Shown here: in pieces, positions 1 to 6,192 of the stretch | How positions within the stretch are numbered: the first letter of the stretch is position 1 | Layout of the letters: each line of letters starts with the position of its first letter | NCBI GenBank assembly: GCA_025935735.1 | Contig: JAICUS010000250.1 | Coordinates: 1 to 8,258 of the forward strand | From: Solirubrobacteraceae bacterium | GTDB lineage: Bacteria > Actinomycetota > Thermoleophilia > Solirubrobacterales > Solirubrobacteraceae | Length of the DNA stretch: 8,258 nt | Direction of reading: 5' to 3' | Made by a program: the position numbers and the translations under genes | Notes under the pieces: generated by a model | The model's input: only the letters and a program-made list of their open reading frames with translations | What the model was told of the DNA's origin: nothing | Databases searched by the model: none

Positions 1-378
1 AAGGAGGAGATCTACGACATCCTCGATCAGATGCGCGCCACGATCCCCGAGGAGATCAAGCAGGCGCGCTGGATCGTCAAGGAGCGTCAGGAGATGCTCG
101 CCGAGGCCAAGCGCGAGGCCGAGCGCATCGTCAAGGAGGCGCGCGAGCGCCAGGAGCAGCTCGTCTCCCAGCAGGAGGTCACCCGCCAGGCCGAGCGCGC
201 GGCGGAGGACATCATCGAGGACGCCCGCGCCCGCGAGCGGGAGATCCGCCTGGGCGCCGAGGACTACGCCGACGAGATCCTCAACACGCTCGAGGTCAAC
301 CTCTCGAAGTTCATCGCCGCCGTCCAGCGCGGCCGCGAGCGCCTGCAGGGGCGCGACGAGCCCGCCGAAGTCGGCTGA
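1..378 (+). CDS. DivIVA / ATP-synthase-b-like coiled-coil protein, 3' part only
   Basis: The reading frame is open from the first base to a TGA at 376-378, so the gene starts left of the window. An internal ATG at 31 is an unlikely true start, because the residues before it (KEEIYDILDQ) continue the same style. The visible 125 residues are charged, rich in E, R, K, A and Q, and almost free of G and P between about residues 25 and 95, as expected of a long alpha-helical coiled coil. The pattern resembles actinobacterial proteins annotated as DivIVA-domain or 'ATP synthase F0 subunit B-like', thought to be cytoplasmic or membrane-associated scaffolds. The stretch near residues 84-110 (ADEILNTLEVNLSKFIAAVQRGRERL) is typical of that group from memory. 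There is no catalytic motif and no membrane segment in the visible part. A terminator-like hairpin follows, so it is probably the last gene of an operon unrelated to the glycan genes. Exact function is unknown. Confidence 0.8.
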   Translation, partial: KEEIYDILDQMRATIPEEIKQARWIVKERQEMLAEAKREAERIVKEARERQEQLVSQQEVTRQAERAAEDIIEDARAREREIRLGAEDYADEILNTLEVNLSKFIAAVQRGRERLQGRDEPAEVG

Positions 379-383
379 GCCTC

Positions 384-413
384 GGGCCGCGGACCGGCCC
401 TGTCAGTTTTGTT
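384..413 (+). terminator. Probable rho-independent terminator after the coiled-coil gene
   Basis: GGGCCG (384-389) pairs perfectly with CGGCCC (395-400) around a 5-nt loop. A T-rich stretch follows (TTTTGTT at 407-413), which stands out in this GC-rich DNA. It lies 5 nt after the stop at 378 and ends just before the kinase start at 423. The stem is short (6 bp) and the T tract begins about 6 nt after the stem, so the call is moderate. Confidence 0.5.
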
Positions 414-422
414 AGCGGGACG

Positions 423-1232
423 TTGTCGTCCGAATGTTCACGCTGCGAAACTCGCGAGCGGGCGAGACGTGTGCCCCCCCGGACGCAGAGAGAGGAACGT
501 TCTTCGACGAGGCTCCCGGACGGAGAGCTCGATCGTCTGCGGCGCCGCATCGCCGAGCTCGAGCGACTCAACGAGGAGCTCGACCGATTCGCGGCCGCCG
601 TGGCCCACGAGCTCCGCGAGCCGCTGATCTCCGTCGAGGGCTATGCGGGGCTGCTGACGGAGCGCCTCACGGGCGCGCTGGACGACTTCGCGCGGGAGGA
701 TCTCGAGGCGCTGGTCCGCGGCACGACGCGGATGCGCCTGCTCGTCGACACGCTCCTGCGGCACGCGCGCCGGGGGGGCCGGCCGCCGCTGCGCGCCCGG
801 GTCGACCTGACCCGGATCGCCCGGGACTGCATCGCGATCCTGCAGCCCGAGATCGCCGCGCACGGCGCGCGAATCACCGTCGACCCGCTCCCGGTGGTGA
901 AGGGGGACGCTCCGCTGCTCTCGAGCGTGCTCCAGAACCTCCTGGTCAACGCCCTCAACTACGGCCCGCGCGAGAGCGGCGTGATCCGTCTCTCGGCCTC
1001 GCGTGAGCACGACCGATGGAAGATCTCGGTGGTGAACGCCGGCCGGCCGATCCTCCCCGCCGATCGTTCTCGCATCTTCAGTCCGTTTCGGCGGGGCCGG
1101 AGTGAGCGACGCGCCGACGGCATCGGCCTCGGTCTGGCGCTCTGCCGGACGATCGTCGAAGAGCACGGGGGCGACATCGGTGTCGAGCCGCTCCGAGCGG
1201 GCAACCGGTTCTTCTTCACGCTCGTCGACTGA
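423..1232 (+). CDS. Soluble sensor histidine kinase (HisKA + HATPase_c)
   Basis: This encodes a 269-residue kinase that should autophosphorylate on His and pass the phosphate to a response regulator. In order it has: an Arg-rich N-terminus with a CSRC pair (C5, C8); a short coiled coil (about 35-58); a HisKA H-box, FAAAVAHELREPL, with H62 as likely phosphorylation site; a dimerisation helix ending near 115; an N-box QNLLVNALNY (171-180, key N176); a G1-like VVNAGRPI (203-210); an F-box IFSPFRRG; and a G2 box GIGLGLAL (233-240). No transmembrane helix, PAS, GAF or HAMP domain is present, so the input signal is unknown and the protein should be cytoplasmic. G1 departs from the classical DxGxGI, with N for D and P for the second G; a similar NxGxxI form occurs in other actinobacterial kinases from memory. 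The start is the TTG at 423, the first possible one; GTG at 471 is an alternative that would remove the Cys pair. Neither has a strong ribosome site. Confidence 0.88.
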   Translation: MSSECSRCETRERARRVPPRTQREERSSTRLPDGELDRLRRRIAELERLNEELDRFAAAVAHELREPLISVEGYAGLLTERLTGALDDFAREDLEALVRGTTRMRLLVDTLLRHARRGGRPPLRARVDLTRIARDCIAILQPEIAAHGARITVDPLPVVKGDAPLLSSVLQNLLVNALNYGPRESGVIRLSASREHDRWKISVVNAGRPILPADRSRIFSPFRRGRSERRADGIGLGLALCRTIVEEHGGDIGVEPLRAGNRFFFTLVD

Positions 1233-1245
1233 TCACGGGTCGACG
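1223..1245. terminator. Hairpin across the abutting kinase/regulator stop codons, possible bidirectional terminator
   Basis: CGTCGAC (1223-1229) and GTCGACG (1239-1245) form a perfect 7-bp stem. The 9-nt loop contains both stop codons back to back (TGA at 1230-1232 for the kinase, TCA at 1233-1235 as reverse-strand TGA for the regulator). No T tract follows on either side, so it is not a classical intrinsic terminator. The stem partly arises because both proteins end in Val-Asp (LVD and SVDP), so coincidence is possible. Confidence 0.3.
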
Positions 1246-1913
1246 CTGCGCATGCGGCGCGCCGCGTCGGCGGCCTCCTTGCGCGAATTGACCCCGAGCT
1301 TGTGCAGGATGCTCTTGACGTGCGAGCGCACGGTCTCGGCCGAGACGACGAGCGCGTCGGCGATGCTCTCGGTGGTCGTTCCGTCGCAGATGAGATCGAG
1401 CACCTCCCACTCGCGCGTGGTGAGCGGGCTGTGGACGGGCCGAAGCCCCTTCCCGGGTGGCGGCACGCGCCGGAGCTGCTCGATCACGCGCATGGACATC
1501 GTGCGCGAGATCGCGGCCTCGCCGCGCAGGGTGCCCTCGATCGCTCGCGGAAGCGCCTCGAGGTCGACGTCCTTGCTCAGGTACCCCGCGGCACCCATCC
1601 GGAGCCCGAGCATCCCGAGGTCGTCGTTGCCGGAGCTGGTGAGGAGCACCACGATCTGATCCGGCCGGTCCCGCAGGATGCGGCGCGTCGCCGCGAGCCC
1701 GTCGACGCCCGGCATGATGATGTCCATGATGACCAGGTCGGGCCGGTGGTAGTGGACCAGCTCGACGCCCTCCGTGCCGTCACCGGCCTCGGCAACGACG
1801 ACTGTGCCGGACCGGCGCAGGACATCGGCGATCGCTCGGCGGGCAAATGCGTCGTCGTCCACCACGACGACCCGCAGTGGGCCGTCGCCGCGAGCCGGGG
1901 CCTGATCTCGCAT
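1233..1913 (-). CDS. NarL/FixJ-family response regulator with LuxR-type HTH
   Basis: This 226-residue two-domain regulator has a receiver domain at residues 13-130. It carries acidic residues D19-D21 (VVVVDDD), the phospho-acceptor D64 in VIMDIIMPG, the switch T92/S93 and the invariant-type K114 (YLSKD). After a linker rich in Pro, Arg and Gly comes a LuxR/GerE helix-turn-helix at about 163-212 (LTTREWEVLDL... SAETVRSHVKSILHKLGV), which should bind DNA. All residues expected for phosphorylation are present. The length is typical of NarL proteins. It is tail-to-tail with the histidine kinase, so the two are likely partners although not in one operon. It is divergent from the sugar transferase, and the shared 190-nt gap is a natural place for its own binding sites, but I cannot identify an operator. 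The ATG at 1913 is the first possible start in the frame; no strong ribosome site precedes it. Confidence 0.92.
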   Translation of the reverse strand: MRDQAPARGDGPLRVVVVDDDAFARRAIADVLRRSGTVVVAEAGDGTEGVELVHYHRPDLVIMDIIMPGVDGLAATRRILRDRPDQIVVLLTSSGNDDLGMLGLRMGAAGYLSKDVDLEALPRAIEGTLRGEAAISRTMSMRVIEQLRRVPPPGKGLRPVHSPLTTREWEVLDLICDGTTTESIADALVVSAETVRSHVKSILHKLGVNSRKEAADAARRMRSVDP

Positions 1914-2103
1914 CCATCGCGTACAACGGCGCGGCGGCCTCGAAGTTCGGTACGAGCGTGCACGCGGGTGGTTTTCTTACCCCTCGCCAACGAGCGGTGA
2001 AGATCCCCCAGCGGCCGGCACAGGTTCCCCTTCTCGGCACCGTCGTCGCAATGGAGACTCTGTCGGCGCGCTCGGCATCGGAACGTTCGGGCCCGCTGGA
2101 CAG
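1914..2103. promoter_or_regulatory. Divergent intergenic region between response regulator and sugar transferase
   Basis: Both flanking genes begin outward from this 190-nt stretch, so it must hold promoters for at least one of them. It contains one of the few AT-richer spots nearby (GGTTTTCTTAC around 1970-1980). It also holds an 8-bp palindrome GAACGTTC at 2081-2088, just 15 nt before the ATG at 2104. I could not find a convincing -35/-10 pair on either strand. The role is inferred from gene orientation only. Confidence 0.4.
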
Positions 2104-3480
2104 ATGGACACCACGCAGGCGCCGGTGGCGCAGCGGAGGCGAAGGTTGCCGATCAAGACGGACCACGGAGAGGGGCAGCGGAGCCGTGTCAGGCATGGCA
2201 TCCCGGCTACGCGAGATCTCGAGGCCACCCTGAGCGCCGTGCTCACGCTGGCGGGTGCGGCGATCGCGCTCGCGGCGCTCCGGCCGATCGAGGGCGCAGG
2301 GTGGGCCGCCGCCGTCGCCGCCGCAGTGGTCCTCCTCATCGGCGCCGCCGCGGTGCTCTTGCGCGCGGTCTCGACGCTTTCGCCGGCGATCCTGCGGTGG
2401 CCGCCGGGCGGCAGCGGGCGCCCCGTGCGCGTGGCTGTCGTCGGTCCGGCCGCTTCGGCGCACGACGTGGGCGCCGAGCTTCAACGGGCCGGCGTCGAGG
2501 CGATCGTGGTGGCCGGCGCGATCGTCCCCATGCCCGCGCACGGCGAGAGCCGGGACCGGCTGGAGCTCGGCGCGCTCACGGAGCTGAGCGCGATCGTCGA
2601 GTCGCAGCACCTCGACCTCGTCTTGATCGACCCGGGGGTCTCGCGGCCAGATGTCATCGCTGCCGTCTTCGAGTCCTGCGAGCGCAGTCCGGTCCGGCTC
2701 TGCGACCTGTCGGCGTTCTACGAGGACGTCTTCGGCCGGGTGCCGGTGACCGAGATCGACACGGCGTGGTGCCAGTACGTGCTGCATCCGCGCTTTCGCG
2801 AGCGACGCTCGCAGCGGGTCCTCGACCTGGTGGTCGCTTGCGCCCTCGCGGTGATATCGGCCCCCTTCCTCGCCGGCGCGGCGCTGCTCGTGCGCCAGGA
2901 CGGGGGGCCTGTGCTGTTCCGGCAGCGGCGGATCGGCCAGTACGGCCGCCCGTTCGTGATCTACAAGCTCCGCACGATGCGCTGGGAGGGGGACGACGGG
3001 AGTGCGCGCTGGACGGCCGACCACGACCCGCGCGTGACGCGCATCGGACGCGTTCTGCGTCGAAGCCATCTGGACGAGCTCCCGCAGATCCTCAACGTCA
3101 TGCGTGGCGACATGACGCTCGTCGGGCCGCGACCGGAGCAGCCGGACATCGCCGCAAGCCTCGAGGCCTCGATCCCGTTCTGGCGCGCGCGATACCGGCA
3201 CAAGCCCGGGCTGACGGGGTGGGCGCAGATCCGCTGCGGCTATGCAGGCTCGCTCGACGGGTCCGCCTGGAAGCTCGCGCACGACCTCTATTACCTGCGC
3301 CACCGCTCCCTCGTACTCGACCTGGCGATCCTGCTGCAGACGGCGTCGACGCTGCTCGTCACGCCCCGTCAGCTCGACAAGCCGGAGACGCGCTTCGTAC
3401 GCCCGGCGTGCCCGCTCCCGGGCGCTGCACCCCCGGAGGAACGTGAGGCGATCGCTCCCGAGCCCGTCAGGATCGGGTGA
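2104..3480 (+). CDS. Polyprenyl-phosphate sugar-1-phosphate transferase (bacterial sugar transferase family)
   Basis: This 458-residue protein should start glycan assembly by moving a sugar-1-phosphate from a nucleotide sugar to undecaprenyl phosphate at the inner membrane face. There are two predicted membrane helices (about 42-60 and 66-88), then a Rossmann-like domain (about 107-225, VRVAVVGPAAS at its start). The catalytic PF02397-type domain (about 235-420) begins with a hydrophobic re-entrant segment (240-263, with a central Pro254). It continues with LFRQRRIGQYGRPFVIYKLRTM, the catalytic-type D324-E325 in SHLDELPQILNVMRGDMTLVGPRPE, and KPGLTGWAQI at 367-376. All hallmark motifs are intact. 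Larger relatives of the WbaP/WcaJ type usually have four or five N-terminal helices, so this N-terminus is short. The start is uncertain: ATG 2104 has little ribosome site, whereas the in-frame TTG at 2146 has GGAGG at 2135-2139, 6 nt upstream, and would give 444 residues. Sugar specificity cannot be read. It converges on the flippase gene 20 nt away. Confidence 0.93.
   Translation: MDTTQAPVAQRRRRLPIKTDHGEGQRSRVRHGIPATRDLEATLSAVLTLAGAAIALAALRPIEGAGWAAAVAAAVVLLIGAAAVLLRAVSTLSPAILRWPPGGSGRPVRVAVVGPAASAHDVGAELQRAGVEAIVVAGAIVPMPAHGESRDRLELGALTELSAIVESQHLDLVLIDPGVSRPDVIAAVFESCERSPVRLCDLSAFYEDVFGRVPVTEIDTAWCQYVLHPRFRERRSQRVLDLVVACALAVISAPFLAGAALLVRQDGGPVLFRQRRIGQYGRPFVIYKLRTMRWEGDDGSARWTADHDPRVTRIGRVLRRSHLDELPQILNVMRGDMTLVGPRPEQPDIAASLEASIPFWRARYRHKPGLTGWAQIRCGYAGSLDGSAWKLAHDLYYLRHRSLVLDLAILLQTASTLLVTPRQLDKPETRFVRPACPLPGAAPPEEREAIAPEPVRIG
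2135..2148 (+). promoter_or_regulatory. Strong ribosome site with alternative TTG start for the sugar transferase
   Basis: GGAGG at 2135-2139 is followed after 6 nt by TTG (2146-2148), which is in frame with the sugar transferase. The annotated ATG at 2104 lacks such a site. Starting here removes only 14 non-conserved, Arg-rich residues before the first membrane helix. Confidence 0.4.
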
Positions 3481-3503
3481 CGCCGCGGCCGGCGCGCGCG
3501 TCA
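3478..3503. terminator. Hairpin joining the stop codons of the convergent sugar transferase and flippase genes
   Basis: TGACGC (3478-3483, beginning with the plus-strand TGA) pairs perfectly with GCGTCA (3498-3503, ending with the reverse-strand TGA). After a one-base bulge the stem continues with GCG/CGC, leaving a 7-nt GC loop. The hairpin fills the whole 20-nt gap between the two genes and would form in both transcripts. No T tract follows on either strand, so intrinsic termination is uncertain; it may act as a 3'-end stabiliser or a rho-assisted stop. Confidence 0.4.
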
Positions 3504-5009
3504 GTCGCCGGCGGGGGTGCGGTGCGGCCGGAGCGCGCGCGCAAGCTTGCGCGTGCCGCTCCGCACGGTCGAGAGCCTGATCTCACCCGTCGCGAGCAGC
3601 ACCGCCACGAAGACGGCGAGTCCTAGCGGGAGGGTCACGAGCGCCTCGAGCGGCGAGATTGCCCACGTGCCCGCGACGGCGAGGACGGCGGCCATGCCCG
3701 CGGCCGCGAGCAGCGAGCGCGTGAGCGTTCGCAGGAAGGGGGCGGCGCTGAGGCCGAGCATGCCCAGGCACAGCCGGAAGTGCGCCGGCACGTAGATCGC
3801 GTACGCGAGGCTCGTGCTGATGGCGCCGCCGATCACGCCGATGAGCGGGACCAGGAGGATGGCGACGCCGAGATTGACGGCCAGGGAGGCGAGCGCGATC
3901 GGGATCCGCCGTCGCGCCTGCCCCAGGAAGTTCACGCTGACCGAGAGCAGCGGCCCCAGCCCCTGGAGGAAGACGAACGGCGCCAACGCCCGCAGGACCC
4001 CCGCGGAGGCGCCGTAGGAGTCGCCGAGCGCGAGCCGCGTGATCGGGCCCGCCCACACGACGATGGGGGCGACCATGGCGGCCTGCAGCACGATGAGGCC
4101 GCGCAGGCCGGCAATGAAGGCGTCGCTCTCGATCGCGCGGCCCCGTCGCCGGGCCACGCGCGGGGAGACGCTGTTCGAGAGCGCGAGCCCCGGGTAGTGC
4201 AGCACGGTGCAGAGCCGCATCGGCGCCGAGTAGAGGCCGACCCCGGCGCTGCCGAGGAATGCGCCGATGACGAGGACGTCGATCGCGCTGAACAGGGAGT
4301 ACGCGCTGTCGACGATCAGCAGGGCGCCGCCGTAGCGCGCGAGCGCCCGGATGCTCGTGCCGGGCGACCTGAGTGCCATCACACGGCGTCCAAAGATCCG
4401 CGCGGCGAGGAGGATCGAGAACGCTGCTCCCGCTGCGTAGCCGACGGCGCGTCCGAATGCCGCCCCCGAAGCGCCGCCGCCGAGCAGCACCAGGGCGACG
4501 CTCGCCCCGGCCTCGACGGCGCTCTCCGACACGATGAGCCGCGCGTTGACGGCGACCCGGCGGATCGCCACGAATGCCGCGAGGTAGAGGCCCATGACGC
4601 TCTGGCCGGCGACGGCGACCGCGACGCCGCGCAACGGCCACGTCAGGCCAGGCTCGCCGTACGCGGCCGCGACCGGCTCCGCCAGCAGGGCGAGAGCGAG
4701 CCCCAGCGCTCCCGCGGTCGCGAGCTTGATCCGACCGGCACCGGCAAGGACCGCGGCCATCGCCTCGCGGTCGCCCAGGCGCTCGGCGACGAACCTGGCG
4801 GCTGACTGCGAGATCCCGAAGTCGGCGGGCAGCGCCACCAGCGCAGCGACGCCCAGGGCCAGCGCGAACAGGCCGTAGTCGTGCGGGCCGAGCCGGCGGA
4901 CCAGGAAGAACGTGAGCCCGGCCGTGAACGCCGCGGTCGCGACCTGGGCCAGGAGCGCGAACGCGGTGTTTCGCCGGACGCTGTCCTCCCGGTCGGCTGG
5001 ACCGCTCAT
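3501..5009 (-). CDS. Polysaccharide/lipid-linked oligosaccharide flippase (Wzx-like, MOP superfamily)
   Basis: This 502-residue, highly hydrophobic protein should move an undecaprenyl-linked glycan unit across the cytoplasmic membrane. The N-terminus carries the typical family start: a helix at about 14-37, then VRRLGPHDYGLFALALG (37-53) and ALPADFGISQSAARFVAERLG (59-79). Many further hydrophobic segments follow, roughly at 95-115, 127-149, 160-178, 185-205, 226-255, 302-322, 338-360, 368-390, 391-409, 430-450 and 455-474. This suits the 12-14 helices of the family, and the length is normal. The C-terminus is short, basic and cytoplasmic (about 475-502). ATG at 5009 starts only 6 nt after the stop of the upstream GNAT gene on the same strand and lacks a clear ribosome site, so translation is probably coupled to that gene. 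A lipid II-type or teichoic-acid exporter of the same superfamily is possible, but the neighbours favour an exopolysaccharide unit. Confidence 0.92.
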   Translation of the reverse strand: MSGPADREDSVRRNTAFALLAQVATAAFTAGLTFFLVRRLGPHDYGLFALALGVAALVALPADFGISQSAARFVAERLGDREAMAAVLAGAGRIKLATAGALGLALALLAEPVAAAYGEPGLTWPLRGVAVAVAGQSVMGLYLAAFVAIRRVAVNARLIVSESAVEAGASVALVLLGGGASGAAFGRAVGYAAGAAFSILLAARIFGRRVMALRSPGTSIRALARYGGALLIVDSAYSLFSAIDVLVIGAFLGSAGVGLYSAPMRLCTVLHYPGLALSNSVSPRVARRRGRAIESDAFIAGLRGLIVLQAAMVAPIVVWAGPITRLALGDSYGASAGVLRALAPFVFLQGLGPLLSVSVNFLGQARRRIPIALASLAVNLGVAILLVPLIGVIGGAISTSLAYAIYVPAHFRLCLGMLGLSAAPFLRTLTRSLLAAAGMAAVLAVAGTWAISPLEALVTLPLGLAVFVAVLLATGEIRLSTVRSGTRKLARALRPHRTPAGD

Positions 5010-5015
5010 GCCGCA

Positions 5016-6107
5016 TCAGCGGCGGCGGCGGTGCCTGAGCAACCGGCGCAATCCGGCGCGTCGGGCCAGCGGGCGGCCGTGGGCCTCGGCGACCCATTCC
5101 AGCGACCCCAGCAGCGACGGCGCGAAGGCCGCGACGATGTCACGCTCGCGGCTGTGAGGCGTCCACGCGCGCTTGTAGGGATCCTCGGCCCCGAGCAGCT
5201 CCACCCGCTCGAGGCCCGTCTCGAACGCGCGATCGAGCACCGCCTCGAACAGCAGCTTCCCCGGCGAGAAGCGGGCGTAGCTCGCGTCGTAGCTGCCTTT
5301 GATCGCGTAATGCACGCCACTCTCCCGCAGACCGACCTCGGTGGCGAGCGGGCGGTCTTTCAGACGCAGAATCGCCACGGTCAGCGAGCCGCGCGCCGCC
5401 GCCCAGGCGACGACCTGCTCGTAGAAGCTCCTGACATGGTCGTGCGAGACGATGGCGGTTCCCTGCGCGGCCTTCCAGCTGTGGGCCTCGACCGCGAACA
5501 CGTCGCGCAGGAGCGCGTCCAAGCCCTCGCTGCCGTCGTGGAACTCGAACGTCACCTCCCCCGCCTCCCGCAGGCGGCGCCCGCAGCGGCGCAGATCGCC
5601 CCGCAGATTGCGGCTCAACCGCTGCCGGTAGGTCGTCCAATCGGTCCCGATCTCGAGATAGGGCGAGGACAGCAGGGCACGACGCAGCACGCGGTACCCG
5701 GCCGCCACGGCCGCCGCCCCCAGCTGCGTCGCAGCCACTGACGCGGGATCGACAAAGGCGATCGAGATCCGCCGCGGCCGGCTCGCAAACGCCACGTCCG
5801 CCAGGGCGCGCATCGCCGTGTCGTCCTCGCCCAGGATGGTGAACTCCGGGGTATGGAAGTTGGTGGGTGAGCGCAGCGCGGCGCCGCGGCGGCCGAGTGG
5901 CAGCACGCCGACGAGCCTGCCGGACCGCCGCGCGCAGAGGAGCTCGAGCCGGCCCGTCCCGAACGCCTGCCACCAGGCCGCGATCCACCCCGGCCGCACG
6001 AACGGGCTGCTCCCGAGACGGTCCGCCAGCTCGTCCCACTCACGGGCGAGCGATTCGCCGGCGGGCTCGGCGCGCACGACAACCGGGGATGCGAGCACGA
6101 TATTCAT
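5016..6107 (-). CDS. BioF2/CelD-like GNAT acyltransferase (FemAB-related), copy 1
   Basis: This 363-residue protein of the PF13480-type (Acetyltransf_6, 'CelD/BcsL' or FemAB-like) group should transfer an acyl or aminoacyl group to an amine, here probably on a sugar or lipid-linked glycan. The N-terminal half shows SSPFVRPGWIAAWWQAFGTGR (33-53) and LVGVLPLG (65-72). The C-terminal GNAT half has RNLRGDLRRCGRRL (166-179), HYAIKGSYDASYARFSPGKLLFEAVLDRAF (266-295) and the signature LLGAEDPYKRAW (304-315). The tail (346-363) is strongly Arg-rich (RRAGLRRLLRHRRRR) and might contact acidic phospholipid. No signal peptide or membrane helix is seen, so it should be cytoplasmic. It is first in a two-gene minus-strand unit with the flippase and divergent from a second protein of the same family. 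ATG at 6107 is the first possible start. Substrate and donor are unknown. Confidence 0.85.
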   Translation of the reverse strand: MNIVLASPVVVRAEPAGESLAREWDELADRLGSSPFVRPGWIAAWWQAFGTGRLELLCARRSGRLVGVLPLGRRGAALRSPTNFHTPEFTILGEDDTAMRALADVAFASRPRRISIAFVDPASVAATQLGAAAVAAGYRVLRRALLSSPYLEIGTDWTTYRQRLSRNLRGDLRRCGRRLREAGEVTFEFHDGSEGLDALLRDVFAVEAHSWKAAQGTAIVSHDHVRSFYEQVVAWAAARGSLTVAILRLKDRPLATEVGLRESGVHYAIKGSYDASYARFSPGKLLFEAVLDRAFETGLERVELLGAEDPYKRAWTPHSRERDIVAAFAPSLLGSLEWVAEAHGRPLARRAGLRRLLRHRRRR

Positions 6108-6192
6108 CGCCTTGTCAGGGGTTCACTATCTTGCCGGACGCGGCCGCCGCGGGTTCCACCGTCGGGTTGGATGTGCGATCGTCGGACGCGCC
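6108..6192. promoter_or_regulatory. Divergent promoter region between the two GNAT genes
   Basis: This 85-nt gap separates outward-facing starts at 6107 (-) and 6193 (+), so it should contain promoters for both transcription units. A TTGTCA (6112-6117) resembles a -35 box and TATCTT (6127-6132) a -10 box on the plus strand, but their 9-nt spacing is far too short for one promoter. The assignment therefore rests on gene orientation alone. Confidence 0.4.

Noticed and set aside
474..480. C7 tract near the kinase start and G7 tract at 772-778, as possible phase-variation sites
   Set aside because: Seven-base G or C runs are expected by chance in DNA of this composition, and no second frame is set up to be switched.
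1780..3303. Long minus-strand open frame (507 codons) antisense to the sugar transferase
   Set aside because: It is low-complexity, rich in R, A, P, D, E and H without domain motifs, and overlaps a clearly conserved gene. It is a GC-bias shadow.
3583..5097. Second long minus-strand open frame overlapping the flippase in another frame
   Set aside because: The protein is almost only R, G, P, A and H with no membrane pattern or motif, whereas the overlapping flippase frame is clearly real.
6112..6132. TTGTCA and TATCTT as a sigma-70-type promoter
   Set aside because: The spacing is 9 nt rather than about 17, so the two cannot form one promoter.
5818..6192. Upstream extension of GNAT copy 2 to a start near 5818
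   Set aside because: It would run antisense through GNAT copy 1 and has Ser/Arg/Pro-rich shadow composition. The ATG at 6193 gives a normal-length family member.
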